Source: Streptomyces sp. TLI_146
GTDB taxonomy: Bacteria > Actinomycetota > Actinomycetes > Streptomycetales > Streptomycetaceae
Assembly: GCF_002846415.1 (NCBI RefSeq)
Contig: NZ_PJMX01000001.1
Coordinates: 7,006,001-7,070,000, forward strand
Reading direction: 5' to 3'
Length of the DNA: 64,000 nucleotides
The translations under genes were made by a program, and so were the position numbers. The notes below the pieces were generated by a model, which saw nothing but the letters and a program-made list of their open reading frames with translations, ran no database searches and was not told the DNA's origin. Below are positions 42,990-52,249 of this stretch, piece by piece; the first letter of the stretch is position 1, and each line of letters starts with the position of its first letter.

Positions 42990-44441
42990 GTGCCGAAGCT
43001 CGTACGACAAGGACCGGTGGCGGCGGACGCGGCGGCCGGGGTGGCCCGCGGCCCGTACCGGTGGCGCTGGGCCGCGCTGGCCGTGCTGCTCACCGCCGAG
43101 GCGATGAATCTGCTGGACGCGACGATCGTGCAGGTCGCGGCGCCCGTCATCCACACCGACCTGGGCGGCCCGGACTCCGTCATCCAGTGGTACGCCGCCG
43201 CCTACACCCTCCCCTTCGCCATGTTCCTCATCACCGGCGGCCGCCTCGGCGACATCCTCGGACGCAAGCGGGTGTTCCGCGCGGGCGTCGCCGTGTTCCT
43301 CGCGGCCTCGCTGCTGTGCGCGGCCGCGCCCTCGGCCGGGGTGCTGATCGGTGCGCGGGCCGTGCAGGGCGCCGCCGCCGCGCTCGTCATCCCGCAGACC
43401 ATCGGCCTGATCCGGGCCATGTTCGACGGCGACGAGCGGGCGAGGGCGCTGGGGACCATCGGGCCGGTGATGGGGCTCGCCGCCGTCTGCGGACCCGCGC
43501 TCGGCGGGCTGCTGACCCACGCCGACCTCTTCGGCTCGTCCTGGCGGGCCGTGTTCCTGGTGAACCTGCCGCTCGGCGCCGCCGTACTGCTCGCGGCCCC
43601 GCTGCTGCGCGAGGACCGGGCGGCCCTCCGCCCACGCCTCGACCTCTCCGGCACCGCGCTCGTGGTGACGAGCTCGGGCGCGCTGGTCTACCCGCTGATC
43701 CAGGGCCCCGACGCCGGGTGGCCCGGCTGGACCTGGGTACTGATGGCGGGCGGGACGGCGCTGCTCGGGCTCTTCGGGCTCGACCAGCGCCGCAAGAGCC
43801 GCCGCGGCGGCAGCCCGCTGATCGAGGCCGGACTCTTCCGGCACCGGGGCTTCCCGGCCGCCCTGGTGACCTCCACGCTCTTCTTCGCGGTGATGAACGG
43901 TCTGATGCTGGTCGTCGTCCTCCACCTCCAACTCGGCCTGGACGCCGATGTGCTGACGGCTGGTCTCACGCTTGTGCCCTGGTCGTTCGGCATGGCCGTC
44001 GCGTCCTGGGTCGCGGGCACCCGGCTCGTGCCCCGGTACGGGCCGCGCCTGATGTACGCCGGGCTCGCCACCCTTCTCGCGGGCGTCCTGGCCGCGACGG
44101 CGGTGTACGCGGCGACCGGCCCCGCCGCCTACCCGTGGCCGCTGCCCGCCGCGCTCGCGGTCTGCGGCGCGGGCGTCGGGCTGTTCACCGTCCCGTTCTT
44201 CACGGCCGCCCTGCACCGCGTCGGCCCCGCCGAGACCGGCTCGGCCGCCGGGCTGCTCAACGCGGTGCAGCAACTGGGCGGCACCTTGGGCACGGCCCTG
44301 CTCGGCAGTGTCTTCCTGGGGGCGGCGGACCCGGCCGACGGCGCCCAGTGGGCCTTCTGGGCGGCAGGGCTGCTGCTCCTGGCGACGGCGGCCGCCGTGG
44401 CCGCCGGGCTCAGGCGGCCCAGCCCGGGTCCCGCCCGCTGA
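42990..44441 (+). CDS. MFS multidrug exporter, DHA2 (14-helix) type
   Basis: 483 aa. Drug:H+ antiporter-2 features: helix 1 EAMNLLDATIVQVAAPVI (motif D-like), QWYAAAYTLPFAMFLITGGRLGDILGRKRVF (motif A), and GPVMGLAAVCGPALGGLL (motif C). About 14 transmembrane segments. GTG 42990 with GAAGGGAG 5 bases upstream. Divergent from the Lrp-type regulator; its last 32 bp overlap the convergent TIGR03086-type gene. Substrate unknown. Confidence 0.88.
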   Translation: MPKLVRQGPVAADAAAGVARGPYRWRWAALAVLLTAEAMNLLDATIVQVAAPVIHTDLGGPDSVIQWYAAAYTLPFAMFLITGGRLGDILGRKRVFRAGVAVFLAASLLCAAAPSAGVLIGARAVQGAAAALVIPQTIGLIRAMFDGDERARALGTIGPVMGLAAVCGPALGGLLTHADLFGSSWRAVFLVNLPLGAAVLLAAPLLREDRAALRPRLDLSGTALVVTSSGALVYPLIQGPDAGWPGWTWVLMAGGTALLGLFGLDQRRKSRRGGSPLIEAGLFRHRGFPAALVTSTLFFAVMNGLMLVVVLHLQLGLDADVLTAGLTLVPWSFGMAVASWVAGTRLVPRYGPRLMYAGLATLLAGVLAATAVYAATGPAAYPWPLPAALAVCGAGVGLFTVPFFTAALHRVGPAETGSAAGLLNAVQQLGGTLGTALLGSVFLGAADPADGAQWAFWAAGLLLLATAAAVAAGLRRPSPGPAR

Positions 44442-45006
44442 GCCCGGCCACCCGGTCGAGCAGCGGGGCATCCGCCGGGACCTCGACGACCGGTCCGAAC
44501 GCGGGGGCGCGCACCGCCTCGTCACGGCTCGCGTCGAGGAAGCCGTGGACCGCCTCCAGGCTCGCCGCGCCCGGGTCGTACGGCTGGCCGGTGGCCCGGG
44601 CCAGGTCCCAGCCGTGGACGACCAGTTCGTCGAGCGCGACCAGGCCCGCGATCGCGGCGGGGAAGGTGATGCCGCCCGCCTGGGTGTCCCCGTCCCAGGC
44701 CGTCGGCGCGCGCCACGCCTCGGCCAGCGCGTCGAGCCGCCCGGGCAGCCCGGTGCGCCAGTCCTCGGGCAGTACGGGCGTGACGGACCCGGGGTCGGTG
44801 GCGGTCTCGGGGCCGGACTTCTTGGCGGCGGCCGAGGTGAAGGCGGCGGTGAGCCCGTTGATGTGCCCGAGGAGCTCGCGTACGGAGTATTTCGGACAGG
44901 GCGTCCGCGCCGCGAGCTGCTCGTCCCGCACACCGGCGAGCAGGCCTGCCACCGCGCGGGCGGCGGCGCCGAGGTCGGGACGGGGAGTCTGTGTCTGCGT
45001 ATCCAT
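44410..45006 (-). CDS. TIGR03086-type metal-binding (DinB/MDMPI-like) protein
   Basis: 198 aa. ARTPCPKYSVRELLGHINGL carries the first His, and ALDELVVHGWDLARATGQP the second His pair region, as in the actinobacterial DinB-like maleylpyruvate isomerase N-terminal fold that binds a divalent metal. Such proteins are often thiol-dependent (mycothiol) transferases. ATG 45006. Converges on and overlaps the MFS gene by 32 bp. Confidence 0.8.
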   Translation of the reverse strand: MDTQTQTPRPDLGAAARAVAGLLAGVRDEQLAARTPCPKYSVRELLGHINGLTAAFTSAAAKKSGPETATDPGSVTPVLPEDWRTGLPGRLDALAEAWRAPTAWDGDTQAGGITFPAAIAGLVALDELVVHGWDLARATGQPYDPGAASLEAVHGFLDASRDEAVRAPAFGPVVEVPADAPLLDRVAGLSGRDPGWAA

Positions 45007-45156
45007 GACAGTGCAGACCGGCCCGGCGACGGGAACTCATCGCCTCCGGCCGAACTCGTTTCCGGGATGCGCCACCCGAGCCGTCGGACCCCTTGCCGAG
45101 CGCCGCCACCTGTGCGATATAGGTCTGGACCATCTCGTACGGAGGGAGGCCCGGCT

Positions 45157-46128
45157 GTGCAACGCCCCACCGGATACGCCCTGTTGGTCTGCTCCGCCCT
45201 CGTCATCGCCGCCTGCTCGGCCACTGCCGACGAGCGGGACGGGCGGGCGCCGACCGTGCCGGGCGGGGTGACCGCGCAGGCGAGCAGCGCCACCTCCGTG
45301 CACGTCATGTGGGAGGCGTCGGTCGACGACAAGGGCGTCACCGGCTACGAGGTCCTCCAGCGGGGCACCCGGGTCAAGGCGGTGCCGGGCGAGAAGCACA
45401 TGGTCGACGTCGACGGGCTCGCCCCGGCGACCGCCTACAGCTTCACCGTCCGCGCCCGCGACGCCGCCGGGAACCTCTCGGCCCCCAGCGCCCCCGTCGC
45501 CGTCACCACGCCCGCCCCGAGCCCCGCCGACCACGGGCCGCCGACCGCGCCGGGCGCGCTGCGGGGCCGGGCCGACGGGAGCCGCGCGGCGACGCTGAGC
45601 TGGCGGCGGGCGACGGACGACGTGGGCGTCACCTCGTACGACATCTACCAGGAGGACGTGCGGATCCACAGCGTCCCCGGGCGCGCGACCAGCGCCCGGG
45701 TCACCGGACTGCGGCCCGGGACCGTCTACACCTTCACCGTGCGGGCGCGGGACGCCGCCGACAACTCCTCGCCGGACAGCGATGCCGTGGACCTGACCAC
45801 CGCGTCGGCGCCGGGCGCGCCCGCGAGTACCGCGCCCGCCGAACTGGCCGCGCGCTACGGGAAGGTGGCGGGGGTGCCGACCGTCGAGCTGTCCTGGCTC
45901 CCGCCGGACACGGGCGGCCCGGTCACCTCGTACCAGCTCTTCCTCGACGGACGGCTGACCACCACCATCGTGTTCGGCGCGGCGCCGCCCCCGGGCCGGG
46001 CGTCGTACAGCCTCACCGTCTCCTCCGAGAAGCCGGGCACCCGCTACAGCGTCAAACTCCGCGCCCGGCTGCCCGACGGGAAGTGGGGCGACTTCTCGGC
46101 CCAGCGCACGGTCGTCATCGGCGGCTGA
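45157..46128 (+). CDS. Lipoprotein with fibronectin type III domains
   Basis: 323 aa. Signal peptide with lipobox: QRPTGYALLVCSALVIAACSAT (Cys at about residue 20). Two clear FN3 domains follow (residues 30-115 and 128-215, each with the P-x-x-P-x-x-V start and a Y-x-F-T-V-R-A-R-D-A-A-x-N end). A third, more diverged one fills 230-323. GTG 45157 with GGAGGGAGG upstream. Probably a cell-surface adhesion or carbohydrate-related scaffold; no catalytic domain is present. Confidence 0.85.
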   Translation: MQRPTGYALLVCSALVIAACSATADERDGRAPTVPGGVTAQASSATSVHVMWEASVDDKGVTGYEVLQRGTRVKAVPGEKHMVDVDGLAPATAYSFTVRARDAAGNLSAPSAPVAVTTPAPSPADHGPPTAPGALRGRADGSRAATLSWRRATDDVGVTSYDIYQEDVRIHSVPGRATSARVTGLRPGTVYTFTVRARDAADNSSPDSDAVDLTTASAPGAPASTAPAELAARYGKVAGVPTVELSWLPPDTGGPVTSYQLFLDGRLTTTIVFGAAPPPGRASYSLTVSSEKPGTRYSVKLRARLPDGKWGDFSAQRTVVIGG

Positions 46129-46132
46129 AGGG

Positions 46133-47338
46133 CTACGAGTTGAGCCGACGGCCGCCGAACGCGCCCGAGCCGTCCGCCTGCTGCCACCACTTCTCAAGCC
46201 CGCTCTGGTCCATCGCGCTCCAGTCGGGCGTCCGCTCCACGAGGCCGACGCCGAGCTGTCGGCCCAGCTCCACCATGGACCGGCCGCTCGCGGCCCGGCC
46301 CGTGTCATAAGCGCGCAGCGCCGCCTGCCAGTCGGGTGCGGCGGTGAGGCAGGACTCCAGGGCGGTGGCGTCCTGGAGCGCCTTGACCGCGCCGCCGCCG
46401 GTATGCGGGCGGGCCACCGTCGCCGCGTCGCCCGCGAGGACCAGCCGGCCGGTGGCGTAGCGCGGCGCGCTGAAGTCGTACATCGGCTGGACGAAGAGCT
46501 CGTCGGCGGTGGTCGTGCGCACCAACTGGCCCCAGTAGGGGGCGAGTCGGGTGTCGGCGATGTGGGCGAGCCGGAGGTGCAGGGTCGCGGCCAGGGTGCC
46601 GGGCGGCAGGCTGGTCGGGTTGTCGAAGCGCAGGTCGAGGTCCGGGGGAGGGGCGGTGTAGAGCACCCAGTTGACCCGCAGCCCGCCCCGGCCGTCGGGG
46701 ATGCGGTAGATGATCACGTGCCCGCCGGGGAACACGGCGTACACGCAGTCCTCGTCGGGCCACAGCTCCGGCGCCATCAGCCGGTCCGCCTCGAAGGCGC
46801 CCCGCCAGGCCAGATAGCCCGCGTATCGGGGCCGCACCTCGGGGCACGCGGCCGTGCGCACCGCCGAGCGGTAGCCGTCGGCGCCGATCACCAGGTCGAA
46901 CCGCTCGCTGCCGGACCCTGTCTCCAGCTCCACGCCGTCCGGGGTGGTCTCGACCGCGCCGACGGTCGTCCCGGACCGGAAGTCGGCCGACTCGGGGACC
47001 CGGCCGCGCAGCTCGTGCCACAGCGGTCCCCAGTTGTACGTACGGAACGGGAACGGCAGCACCCCGATTCGGCGGCCCAGCGGCGCCGAGCCGTCCTTCA
47101 CGTACCAGCATCTGCGGCCCAGCTGGAGCCACGGCATCGTGGCGTCCAGATAACCGGCCGCCTCCAGCTCCGCGTACCGGTCGTTGTGCATGGCCAGTCC
47201 CACGCCCCGGTCCGCCAGATGGCCCGAGGCCCGTTCGAAGACGGTGACTTCCGCCGCGCCGCCCCGGTGCGCGGCCAGCGCCGCGGCACACCCGGCGATA
47301 CTGCCGCCGACTACGGCGACCCTGCCTCCACGTAACAT
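46133..47338 (-). CDS. FAD-dependent monooxygenase (PHBH-fold)
   Basis: 401 aa. N-terminal dinucleotide-binding motif VAVVGGSIAGCAAALAAHRGG, then FERASG. The middle has DLVIGADGYRSAVR (the D-G motif), and the C-terminal GRLVLAGDAATVARPHTGGGAVKALQDA is the G-D motif binding the FAD ribityl chain. Resembles 2,6-dihydroxypyridine or salicylate hydroxylases. ATG 47338 with a weak GAGCGG site. Convergent with the FN3 lipoprotein gene (4-base gap). Substrate unknown. Confidence 0.85.
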   Translation of the reverse strand: MLRGGRVAVVGGSIAGCAAALAAHRGGAAEVTVFERASGHLADRGVGLAMHNDRYAELEAAGYLDATMPWLQLGRRCWYVKDGSAPLGRRIGVLPFPFRTYNWGPLWHELRGRVPESADFRSGTTVGAVETTPDGVELETGSGSERFDLVIGADGYRSAVRTAACPEVRPRYAGYLAWRGAFEADRLMAPELWPDEDCVYAVFPGGHVIIYRIPDGRGGLRVNWVLYTAPPPDLDLRFDNPTSLPPGTLAATLHLRLAHIADTRLAPYWGQLVRTTTADELFVQPMYDFSAPRYATGRLVLAGDAATVARPHTGGGAVKALQDATALESCLTAAPDWQAALRAYDTGRAASGRSMVELGRQLGVGLVERTPDWSAMDQSGLEKWWQQADGSGAFGGRRLNS

Positions 47339-47418
47339 CCGCTCATTCTGACAGGGCGGACCCGGCGCGGGGCCGGAGGCGACGGATTCGCCCCGGCCCC
47401 GCGTGGTGTGACGGTGGG

Positions 47419-49038
47419 TCAGCCGACCAGCTGCTCGTACGCGGGCAGCGTCAGGAAGTCCGCGTAGTCCGCGTCGAGCGAGACCTTCAGGAGCAGGTCG
47501 TGGGCCTGCTGCCAGCGGCCGGCCGCGAAGGCCTCCTCGCCGATCTCGGCGCGGATCGCGGCCAGTTCCTCGGCCGCGACCTTGCGGGCCAGGTCGGCGG
47601 TGGCGAGCTCGCCGTTCTCGAACACCACGCCCGCGTTGATCCACTGCCAGATCTGCGAGCGGGAGATCTCGGCGGTGGCCGCGTCCTCCATCAGGTTGAA
47701 GATGGCGACGGCGCCGAGGCCGCGCAGCCAGGCCTCGATGTAGCGGATGCCGACCTGGACGGCGCTCACCAGCCCGTCGTAGGTGGGCTTGGCGTCGAGG
47801 GAGTCGATGGCGATCAGGTCGCCGGGTGCCACCGAGACGTCCTCGCGCAGCCGGTCCTTCTGGTTCGGCTTGTCGCCGAGGACCGCGTCGAAGGAGGCCA
47901 TGGCGATCGGGACCAGGTCGGGGTGGGCGACCCAGGAGCCGTCGAAGCCGTCGGCCGCTTCGCGGTCCTTGTCGGCCTTGACCTTCTCGAACGCGACCTT
48001 GTTGACCTCGGCGTCCTTGCGGGACGGGATGAAGGCCGCCATGCCGCCGATGGCGTGCGCGCCGCGCTTGTGGCAGGTGCGGACGAGGAGTTCGGTGTAC
48101 GCGCGCATGAACGGGGCCGTCATGGTCACCGCGTTGCGGTCCGGCAGGACGAACTTGGCGCCGCCGTCACGGAAGTTCTTGACGATCGAGAAGAGGTAGT
48201 CCCAGCGGCCCGCGTTCAGCCCGGCGGCGTGGTCGCGCAGCTCGTAGAGGATCTCCTCCATCTCGTACGCGGCCGTGATCGTCTCGATCAGGACGGTGGC
48301 GCGGACCGTGCCCTGCGGGATGCCGACGTAGTCCTGCGCGAAGACGAAGATGTCGTTCCAGAGGCGGGCCTCCAGGTACGACTCGGTCTTGGGGAGGTAG
48401 AAGTAGGGGCCCTTGCCGAGCTCGATGAGGCGCTTGGCGTTGTGGAAGAAGTAGAGGCCGAAGTCGACCAGGGCGCCGGGGACCGGGCGGCCGTCGAAGC
48501 GCAGGTGGCGCTCCTCCAGGTGCCAGCCGCGCGGGCGCATCACGACGGTGGCGAGCTCGCCCGCGTCCTTGAGCGCGTAGGACTTGCCGGACCTCGGGTC
48601 GGTGAAGTCGATCCTGCGCTCGTACGCGTCGATCAGGTTGAGCTGGCCCGTGACGACGTTCTCCCAGGTGGGAGCGGAGGCGTCCTCGAAGTCGGCGAGC
48701 CAGACCCTGGCGCCCGAGTTCAGGGCGTTGACGGTCATCTTGCGGTCGGTCGGACCGGTGATCTCGACCCGGCGGTCATTCAGCGCGGCCGGGGCCGGGG
48801 CGACCTTCCAGTCGCCCTCGCGCACGGCGGCGGTCTCGGGGCGGAAGTCCAGCGTGGAGGTGCGGGCGATCTCGTCGCGGCGCTCCTGGCGGCGGAGCAG
48901 GAGCTCGTCACGGCGGGGCGTGAACAGCCGGTGCAGCTCGGCCACGAACGCGAGGGCCGCGTCGGTGAGCACCTCGTCCTGCCGGGGCAGGGGCTCGGCG
49001 TCGACGATGGCCAGCGGGGACGGCGCTGGTGCGGACAT
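47419..49038 (-). CDS. aceB: Malate synthase A
   Basis: 539 aa, the size of isoform A. FLTPRRDELLLRRQERRDEI-type N-terminus, LNSGARVWLADFEDASAPTWENV, LIETITAAYEMEEILYELRDHAAGLNAGRWDYLFS, HAIGGMAAFIPSRKD and FDGSWVAHPDLVPIA are all canonical. Glyoxylate + acetyl-CoA gives malate. No isocitrate lyase is next to it; instead the promoter has the same TTCC-type operators as gcl and hyi, so it serves as a glyoxylate outlet from allantoin. ATG 49038. Confidence 0.94.
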   Translation of the reverse strand: MSAPAPSPLAIVDAEPLPRQDEVLTDAALAFVAELHRLFTPRRDELLLRRQERRDEIARTSTLDFRPETAAVREGDWKVAPAPAALNDRRVEITGPTDRKMTVNALNSGARVWLADFEDASAPTWENVVTGQLNLIDAYERRIDFTDPRSGKSYALKDAGELATVVMRPRGWHLEERHLRFDGRPVPGALVDFGLYFFHNAKRLIELGKGPYFYLPKTESYLEARLWNDIFVFAQDYVGIPQGTVRATVLIETITAAYEMEEILYELRDHAAGLNAGRWDYLFSIVKNFRDGGAKFVLPDRNAVTMTAPFMRAYTELLVRTCHKRGAHAIGGMAAFIPSRKDAEVNKVAFEKVKADKDREAADGFDGSWVAHPDLVPIAMASFDAVLGDKPNQKDRLREDVSVAPGDLIAIDSLDAKPTYDGLVSAVQVGIRYIEAWLRGLGAVAIFNLMEDAATAEISRSQIWQWINAGVVFENGELATADLARKVAAEELAAIRAEIGEEAFAAGRWQQAHDLLLKVSLDADYADFLTLPAYEQLVG

Positions 49039-49152
49039 GTGCTGTCACTCCTTCGCGGGCGGTGCCCTCACCGGCCGCCGGAAGTCAGAAAAGGCACTCA
49101 GTGCCAGGACCCCGGAATGCGACTGGGGGCGCCGTCTCAATCAATCGGGCGC

Positions 49153-49205
49153 TTCTGAACAGTGGATACTAGTTTCCTCATGGTGGAAGTTCAATGGTTT
49201 GTTGA
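49153..49205 (-). promoter_or_regulatory. aceB promoter with AllR-type and TCAACA-type sites
   Basis: On the minus strand: diverged TCAACAAACCATTGA (49191-49205) overlapping -35 TTGAAC (49189-49194); the perfect-ended TTCCACCATGAGGAA (49174-49188) filling the spacer; -10 TAGTAT (49166-49171), 17 bp from the -35. A weaker ATCCACTGTTCAGAA (49153-49167) follows, again 21 bp from the first TTCC site. Confidence 0.65.
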
Positions 49206-49276
49206 TATCGAGATTCTCCGGGTCGACAGACCGTGGCGCTCGGTGCCACCGTGTTCACTCCAGGTGTACCGGAGGA

Positions 49277-49885
49277 TCAGTCCAGGCGCCCGAGATCCGC
49301 CGCTGTATCGATGTCGTACGGCTCGGCCACGTCACCGCACTCGACGAGCGTGATCTCCGCCTCGTGCTCGGCGAGATAGGCGCGCGCCCCGCGGTCGCCG
49401 CGCGCGCTCGCCGCGATCGGCTGCCAGCGGTCGGTGCCGAAGAGCACGGGGTGGCCGCGTTGTCCGTCGTACGAGGCCGCCGCGAGCGAGGCCGGGGAGC
49501 GGTACGCGGCCCGGACGCGTCTAGTGGCCTCCGCGCCGATGCCGGGCTGGTCGACGAGGCTGACCAGGGCGGCGCCCGCCCCCGTCCCGGCCAGTGAGGC
49601 GAGGCCCGCGCGCAGGGAGGAGCCCATGCCCTCGGTCCACTCCGGGTTGTCGACCAGCACGCAGCCGTCGAGGTGTGCGCGGGCGCGTACCTCGTCCGCG
49701 GCGGCGCCGAGCACCACGTGCACGGTGGTGCAGCCGCCCTCGCGCAGCACCCGTACCGCGTGCTCGACCAGGGGGCGGCCCCGGTGCGTCAACAGAGCCT
49801 TGGGGCGGCCGCCGAGGCGGCGTCCGCCGCCCGCGGCCAGCAGCAGGCCCACGACCTGCGGTTCGTCCTTCGTCGGAGGTGTCAT
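49277..49885 (-). CDS. MocA/MobA-like molybdenum-cofactor nucleotidyltransferase
   Basis: 202 aa. GLLLAAGGGRRLGGRPKALL is the nucleotide-binding signature of MobA/MocA-type transferases. VDNPEWTEGMGSSLRAGL and SLVDQPGI, and GHPVLFGTDRW, follow the MocA pattern (CTP:molybdopterin cytidylyltransferase). Such enzymes finish the cofactor of xanthine dehydrogenase-type enzymes, which would fit the purine genes nearby; that link is inference, as no xanthine dehydrogenase gene is in the window. ATG 49885. Confidence 0.8.
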   Translation of the reverse strand: MTPPTKDEPQVVGLLLAAGGGRRLGGRPKALLTHRGRPLVEHAVRVLREGGCTTVHVVLGAAADEVRARAHLDGCVLVDNPEWTEGMGSSLRAGLASLAGTGAGAALVSLVDQPGIGAEATRRVRAAYRSPASLAAASYDGQRGHPVLFGTDRWQPIAASARGDRGARAYLAEHEAEITLVECGDVAEPYDIDTAADLGRLD

Positions 49886-50040
49886 GGCCCCACGTATACC
49901 GAATGCGCCCGCCGAATTCCGTCCACACGGTGGCGCGCGCCGGGCGCGATGGCGTTAACTGGCCCGCAACTCCCGTCAGTTGACCTTCGCTGACGGGCTG
50001 TGAGCACCTGCACGAAGATGTGCGTGGGGAAGGAATTTTG

Positions 50041-50346
50041 TTGCGACGCGTGGAGCAGGCGCCTGTGACCGGCAGTGCGGATCCCAGGGTGGCGGGGCTG
50101 CGGGTCGCCGTGGCGCGGCTGCGGCGGGAGCTGGCGGGGTACCCCGGGGAGTTCCCGGACCGGGCCGTCGCGGAGGACGAGCTCGCGGCGCTGGACGCGA
50201 TGGCGGTGTCCGGGGCGCCGGAGGTCCCGCGCCTGCGGCGCTCGCTGCTGTTGATCGCGGGGTCGATCGGGTCGGTGAGCGCGCTGTCCGTGGCGGTGAA
50301 GGGGGTCCGGGAGGCGGTCGACTTATTCGGCGAGCCGCCGCGCTGA
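50041..50346 (+). CDS. DUF5955 family protein
   Basis: About 101 aa. The pattern DPRVAGLRVAVARLRRELAGYPGEFPDRAVAEDELAALDAMAVSGAPEVPRLRRSLLLIAGSIGSVSAL...VREAVDLFGEPPR is the streptomycete DUF5955 family; helical, no known function. TTG 50041 is chosen because AAGGA lies 6 bases upstream; GTG 50020 and GTG 50065 are alternatives. Followed by a large hairpin repeat. Confidence 0.65.
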   Translation: MRRVEQAPVTGSADPRVAGLRVAVARLRRELAGYPGEFPDRAVAEDELAALDAMAVSGAPEVPRLRRSLLLIAGSIGSVSALSVAVKGVREAVDLFGEPPR

Positions 50347-50383
50347 CGTGTTGCCCGGCCTTTGTCTGCGGCTGAGTGGGTGG

Positions 50384-50463
50384 CTGGTCGCGCAGTTCCC
50401 CGCGCCCCTGAAGGAGCGCCCCGAAGGGGCGCATCTGAGGGGCGCGGGGAACTGCGCGACCAG
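50384..50463. repeat. Streptomycete intergenic inverted repeat, copy 1
   Basis: 26-bp arms (50384-50409 and 50438-50463, beginning CTGGTCGCGCAGTTCCCCGC) are perfectly complementary around an inner GCGCCCCGAAGGGGCGC hairpin. It lies between the converging DUF5955 and MocR genes and can act as a bidirectional terminator. Copies 2 and 3 are at 58322 and 62145. Confidence 0.9.
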
Positions 50464-50508
50464 TTGGGGACGGCCCGCAGACGAACACCGGGCAGATCCA
50501 GAAAGTGG

Positions 50509-51996
50509 CTACGCCACCCAGTGCGGGCGCTCCGGCTCCCGCAGGGTCGTGGGCAGGCCCGCGGACAGGGTCGCCGCGAGACGACGGACCGCCTCCCGGG
50601 TCACATCCGGCGGCATGCAGTACGGAATCCGCAAGCGGTGCTCGTGCGTGCCGGGGTCCGCCGCGAAACGGGCCCCGCCCTGGAGACGCACCCCATGGCC
50701 CAGCGCCGCCTCGCACAGCGCGCCCGCGATCGGGCGGCCGAGGTCCACCCAGAGCGTCAGACCGCCCGGCGGCAACTGCCAGCGCCACTCGGGGAAGTGG
50801 CGGGCCAGCGCGTCCGCCAGGGCCGCGCGGCGCTCGCGCATCTGGGCCAGGCGTGACACCAGCACCTCGTCCATACCGGGCAGCAGCTCGATCGCCACCA
50901 GCTGGTCCAGGACCGAGGACGCCATGTCCCGGTGGATCCGGGTGGCCGCCAGCTCGGTGATCAGCCGCGAACCCGCCCGCACCCAGCCGATCCGCAGCCC
51001 GCCCCAGTGCGTCTTGCTCAGCGAGCCGACCGTCACGACCTGCTCCCCCTCGCCGTGGCGCGCCAGCGAGGCGAACGGGGCGGGCGCCGGAACGTCCAGC
51101 GCCATCTCCGCCATCGTCTCGTCGACCAGCAGCCAGGTGCCGGTGGCGCGCGCCGAGCGCAGCAGCCGGGCGCGCTGGTCGGTCTCCATCAGCGCGCCGG
51201 TCGGATTGTGGAAGTCCGGGATCAGATACGCGAGCCGGGGCGCGGTCTGCCGCAGCGCGCACTCCATCAGCTCGCCGTCCCAGCCGTCGTCCGTCACCGG
51301 CACGGGCGTCATGCGCAGCCCGGCGTAGCGGATCGCGTCCAGGCCGTTGGCGTACGACGGACTCTCGACCAGGACGCGGTCGCCGGGGCGTGCGAGCAGC
51401 CCCATCACCAGGGAGAGGGCCTGCTGGGCGCCGGTGGTGACCAGGATCTGGTCGGGGAGCGTCGGCAGCCCCCGCCGGGTGTACCGCTCGGCGACGGCCG
51501 CGCGCAGCTCGGGCAGGCCGAGCGGGTGGTAGCCGGGGGTGCGCAGATGGCCGGGCAGCCGCGCCCCGGCGAGCGCCAGCGCCTCGGCGTACTCGGCCTC
51601 CGGTGCGGCCGGGGCCGCCATCGCCAGGTCGATCGTGTCCGCGCCGTCCGGGAAGCTGGCCACATTGGCCGGGCGCCGGCCCGCCGGCAGCTCGGTCCAG
51701 GTGCCCGCGCCCCGGCGGCTCAGCGCATAACCGCCCTCGCGCAGCAGGTCGTACGCGGCGGTCACGGTGGCCCGGCTCACCGCGAGCGCCCCGGCCAGCT
51801 CCCGCTCGGCGGGCAGCCTCGTGTGCAGCGGAATGCGCCCGTCCAGCAGGAGGGTCCGGATGCCCTGGGCGAGCGCGCGGTAGCCGGGGCGCTCCCCGGC
51901 GGTGGCGGCGACCAGCGTGGCCAGCTGGCGGCTGCCCAGGGTCCGGCTGCTCTCGGCCACTCCGCCCAAGGAGTGGACCGTTCCCATCCCTGCCAT
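50509..51996 (-). CDS. MocR-type regulator (GntR HTH + aminotransferase-like domain), YczR-like
   Basis: 495 aa. N-terminal GntR winged helix at residues 30-105 (YRALAQGIRTLLLDGRIPLHTRLPAERELAGALAVSRATVTAAYDLLREGGYALSRRGAGTWT). A type-I aminotransferase domain follows, with the PLP lysine in VTVGSLSKTHWGGLRIGW (about residue 325) and LLVDETMAEM. YczR-like proteins regulate a divergently encoded membrane protein. Here the divergent genes encode a 50-aa peptide and a universal stress protein. ATG 51996. A palindrome sits directly upstream. Confidence 0.87.
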   Translation of the reverse strand: MAGMGTVHSLGGVAESSRTLGSRQLATLVAATAGERPGYRALAQGIRTLLLDGRIPLHTRLPAERELAGALAVSRATVTAAYDLLREGGYALSRRGAGTWTELPAGRRPANVASFPDGADTIDLAMAAPAAPEAEYAEALALAGARLPGHLRTPGYHPLGLPELRAAVAERYTRRGLPTLPDQILVTTGAQQALSLVMGLLARPGDRVLVESPSYANGLDAIRYAGLRMTPVPVTDDGWDGELMECALRQTAPRLAYLIPDFHNPTGALMETDQRARLLRSARATGTWLLVDETMAEMALDVPAPAPFASLARHGEGEQVVTVGSLSKTHWGGLRIGWVRAGSRLITELAATRIHRDMASSVLDQLVAIELLPGMDEVLVSRLAQMRERRAALADALARHFPEWRWQLPPGGLTLWVDLGRPIAGALCEAALGHGVRLQGGARFAADPGTHEHRLRIPYCMPPDVTREAVRRLAATLSAGLPTTLREPERPHWVA

Positions 51997-52010
51997 ACCA
52001 ACTCCCTTGG

Positions 52011-52034
52011 ATTGGCCCTGCTGTCCAGGCCAAT
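52011..52034. promoter_or_regulatory. Probable MocR operator
   Basis: ATTGGCC-N10-GGCCAAT (52011-52017 / 52028-52034) is a perfect split dyad between the MocR gene and the divergent small gene, positioned for autoregulation. Confidence 0.65.
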
Positions 52035-52096
52035 CACCCTACAGACTCCGGAGGTGTCAGCGCATTGGTCTGGAACGACCGGAGAGGGCGAGAACC

Positions 52097-52249
52097 ATGC
52101 AGGGCGAGGCGACGGTCATGGGCACGGGGACGGGCACGGTGACGGACCGGTTCGAGCGGGAGATGCAGCGGCGCCGCGAGGAGGGGCACCGGCCCCTCTC
52201 CCTCGGCCGGCTGTGGGCCCTTCGGCCGTGGAAGGGGCGGGACAGGTGA
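52097..52249 (+). CDS. Small hypothetical protein, 50 aa
   Basis: 50 aa from ATG 52097 with GGAGAGGGCGAG just upstream. Contains TDRFEREMQRRREEGHRPLSLGRLW, basic and amphipathic. Its TGA overlaps the GTG of the universal stress protein gene (GTGA). No family recognised. Confidence 0.5.
   Translation: MQGEATVMGTGTGTVTDRFEREMQRRREEGHRPLSLGRLWALRPWKGRDR

Noticed and set aside
49039-49276. Isocitrate lyase or another glyoxylate-shunt partner next to aceB
   Set aside because: No coding region is present; the stretch is promoter and operators only.
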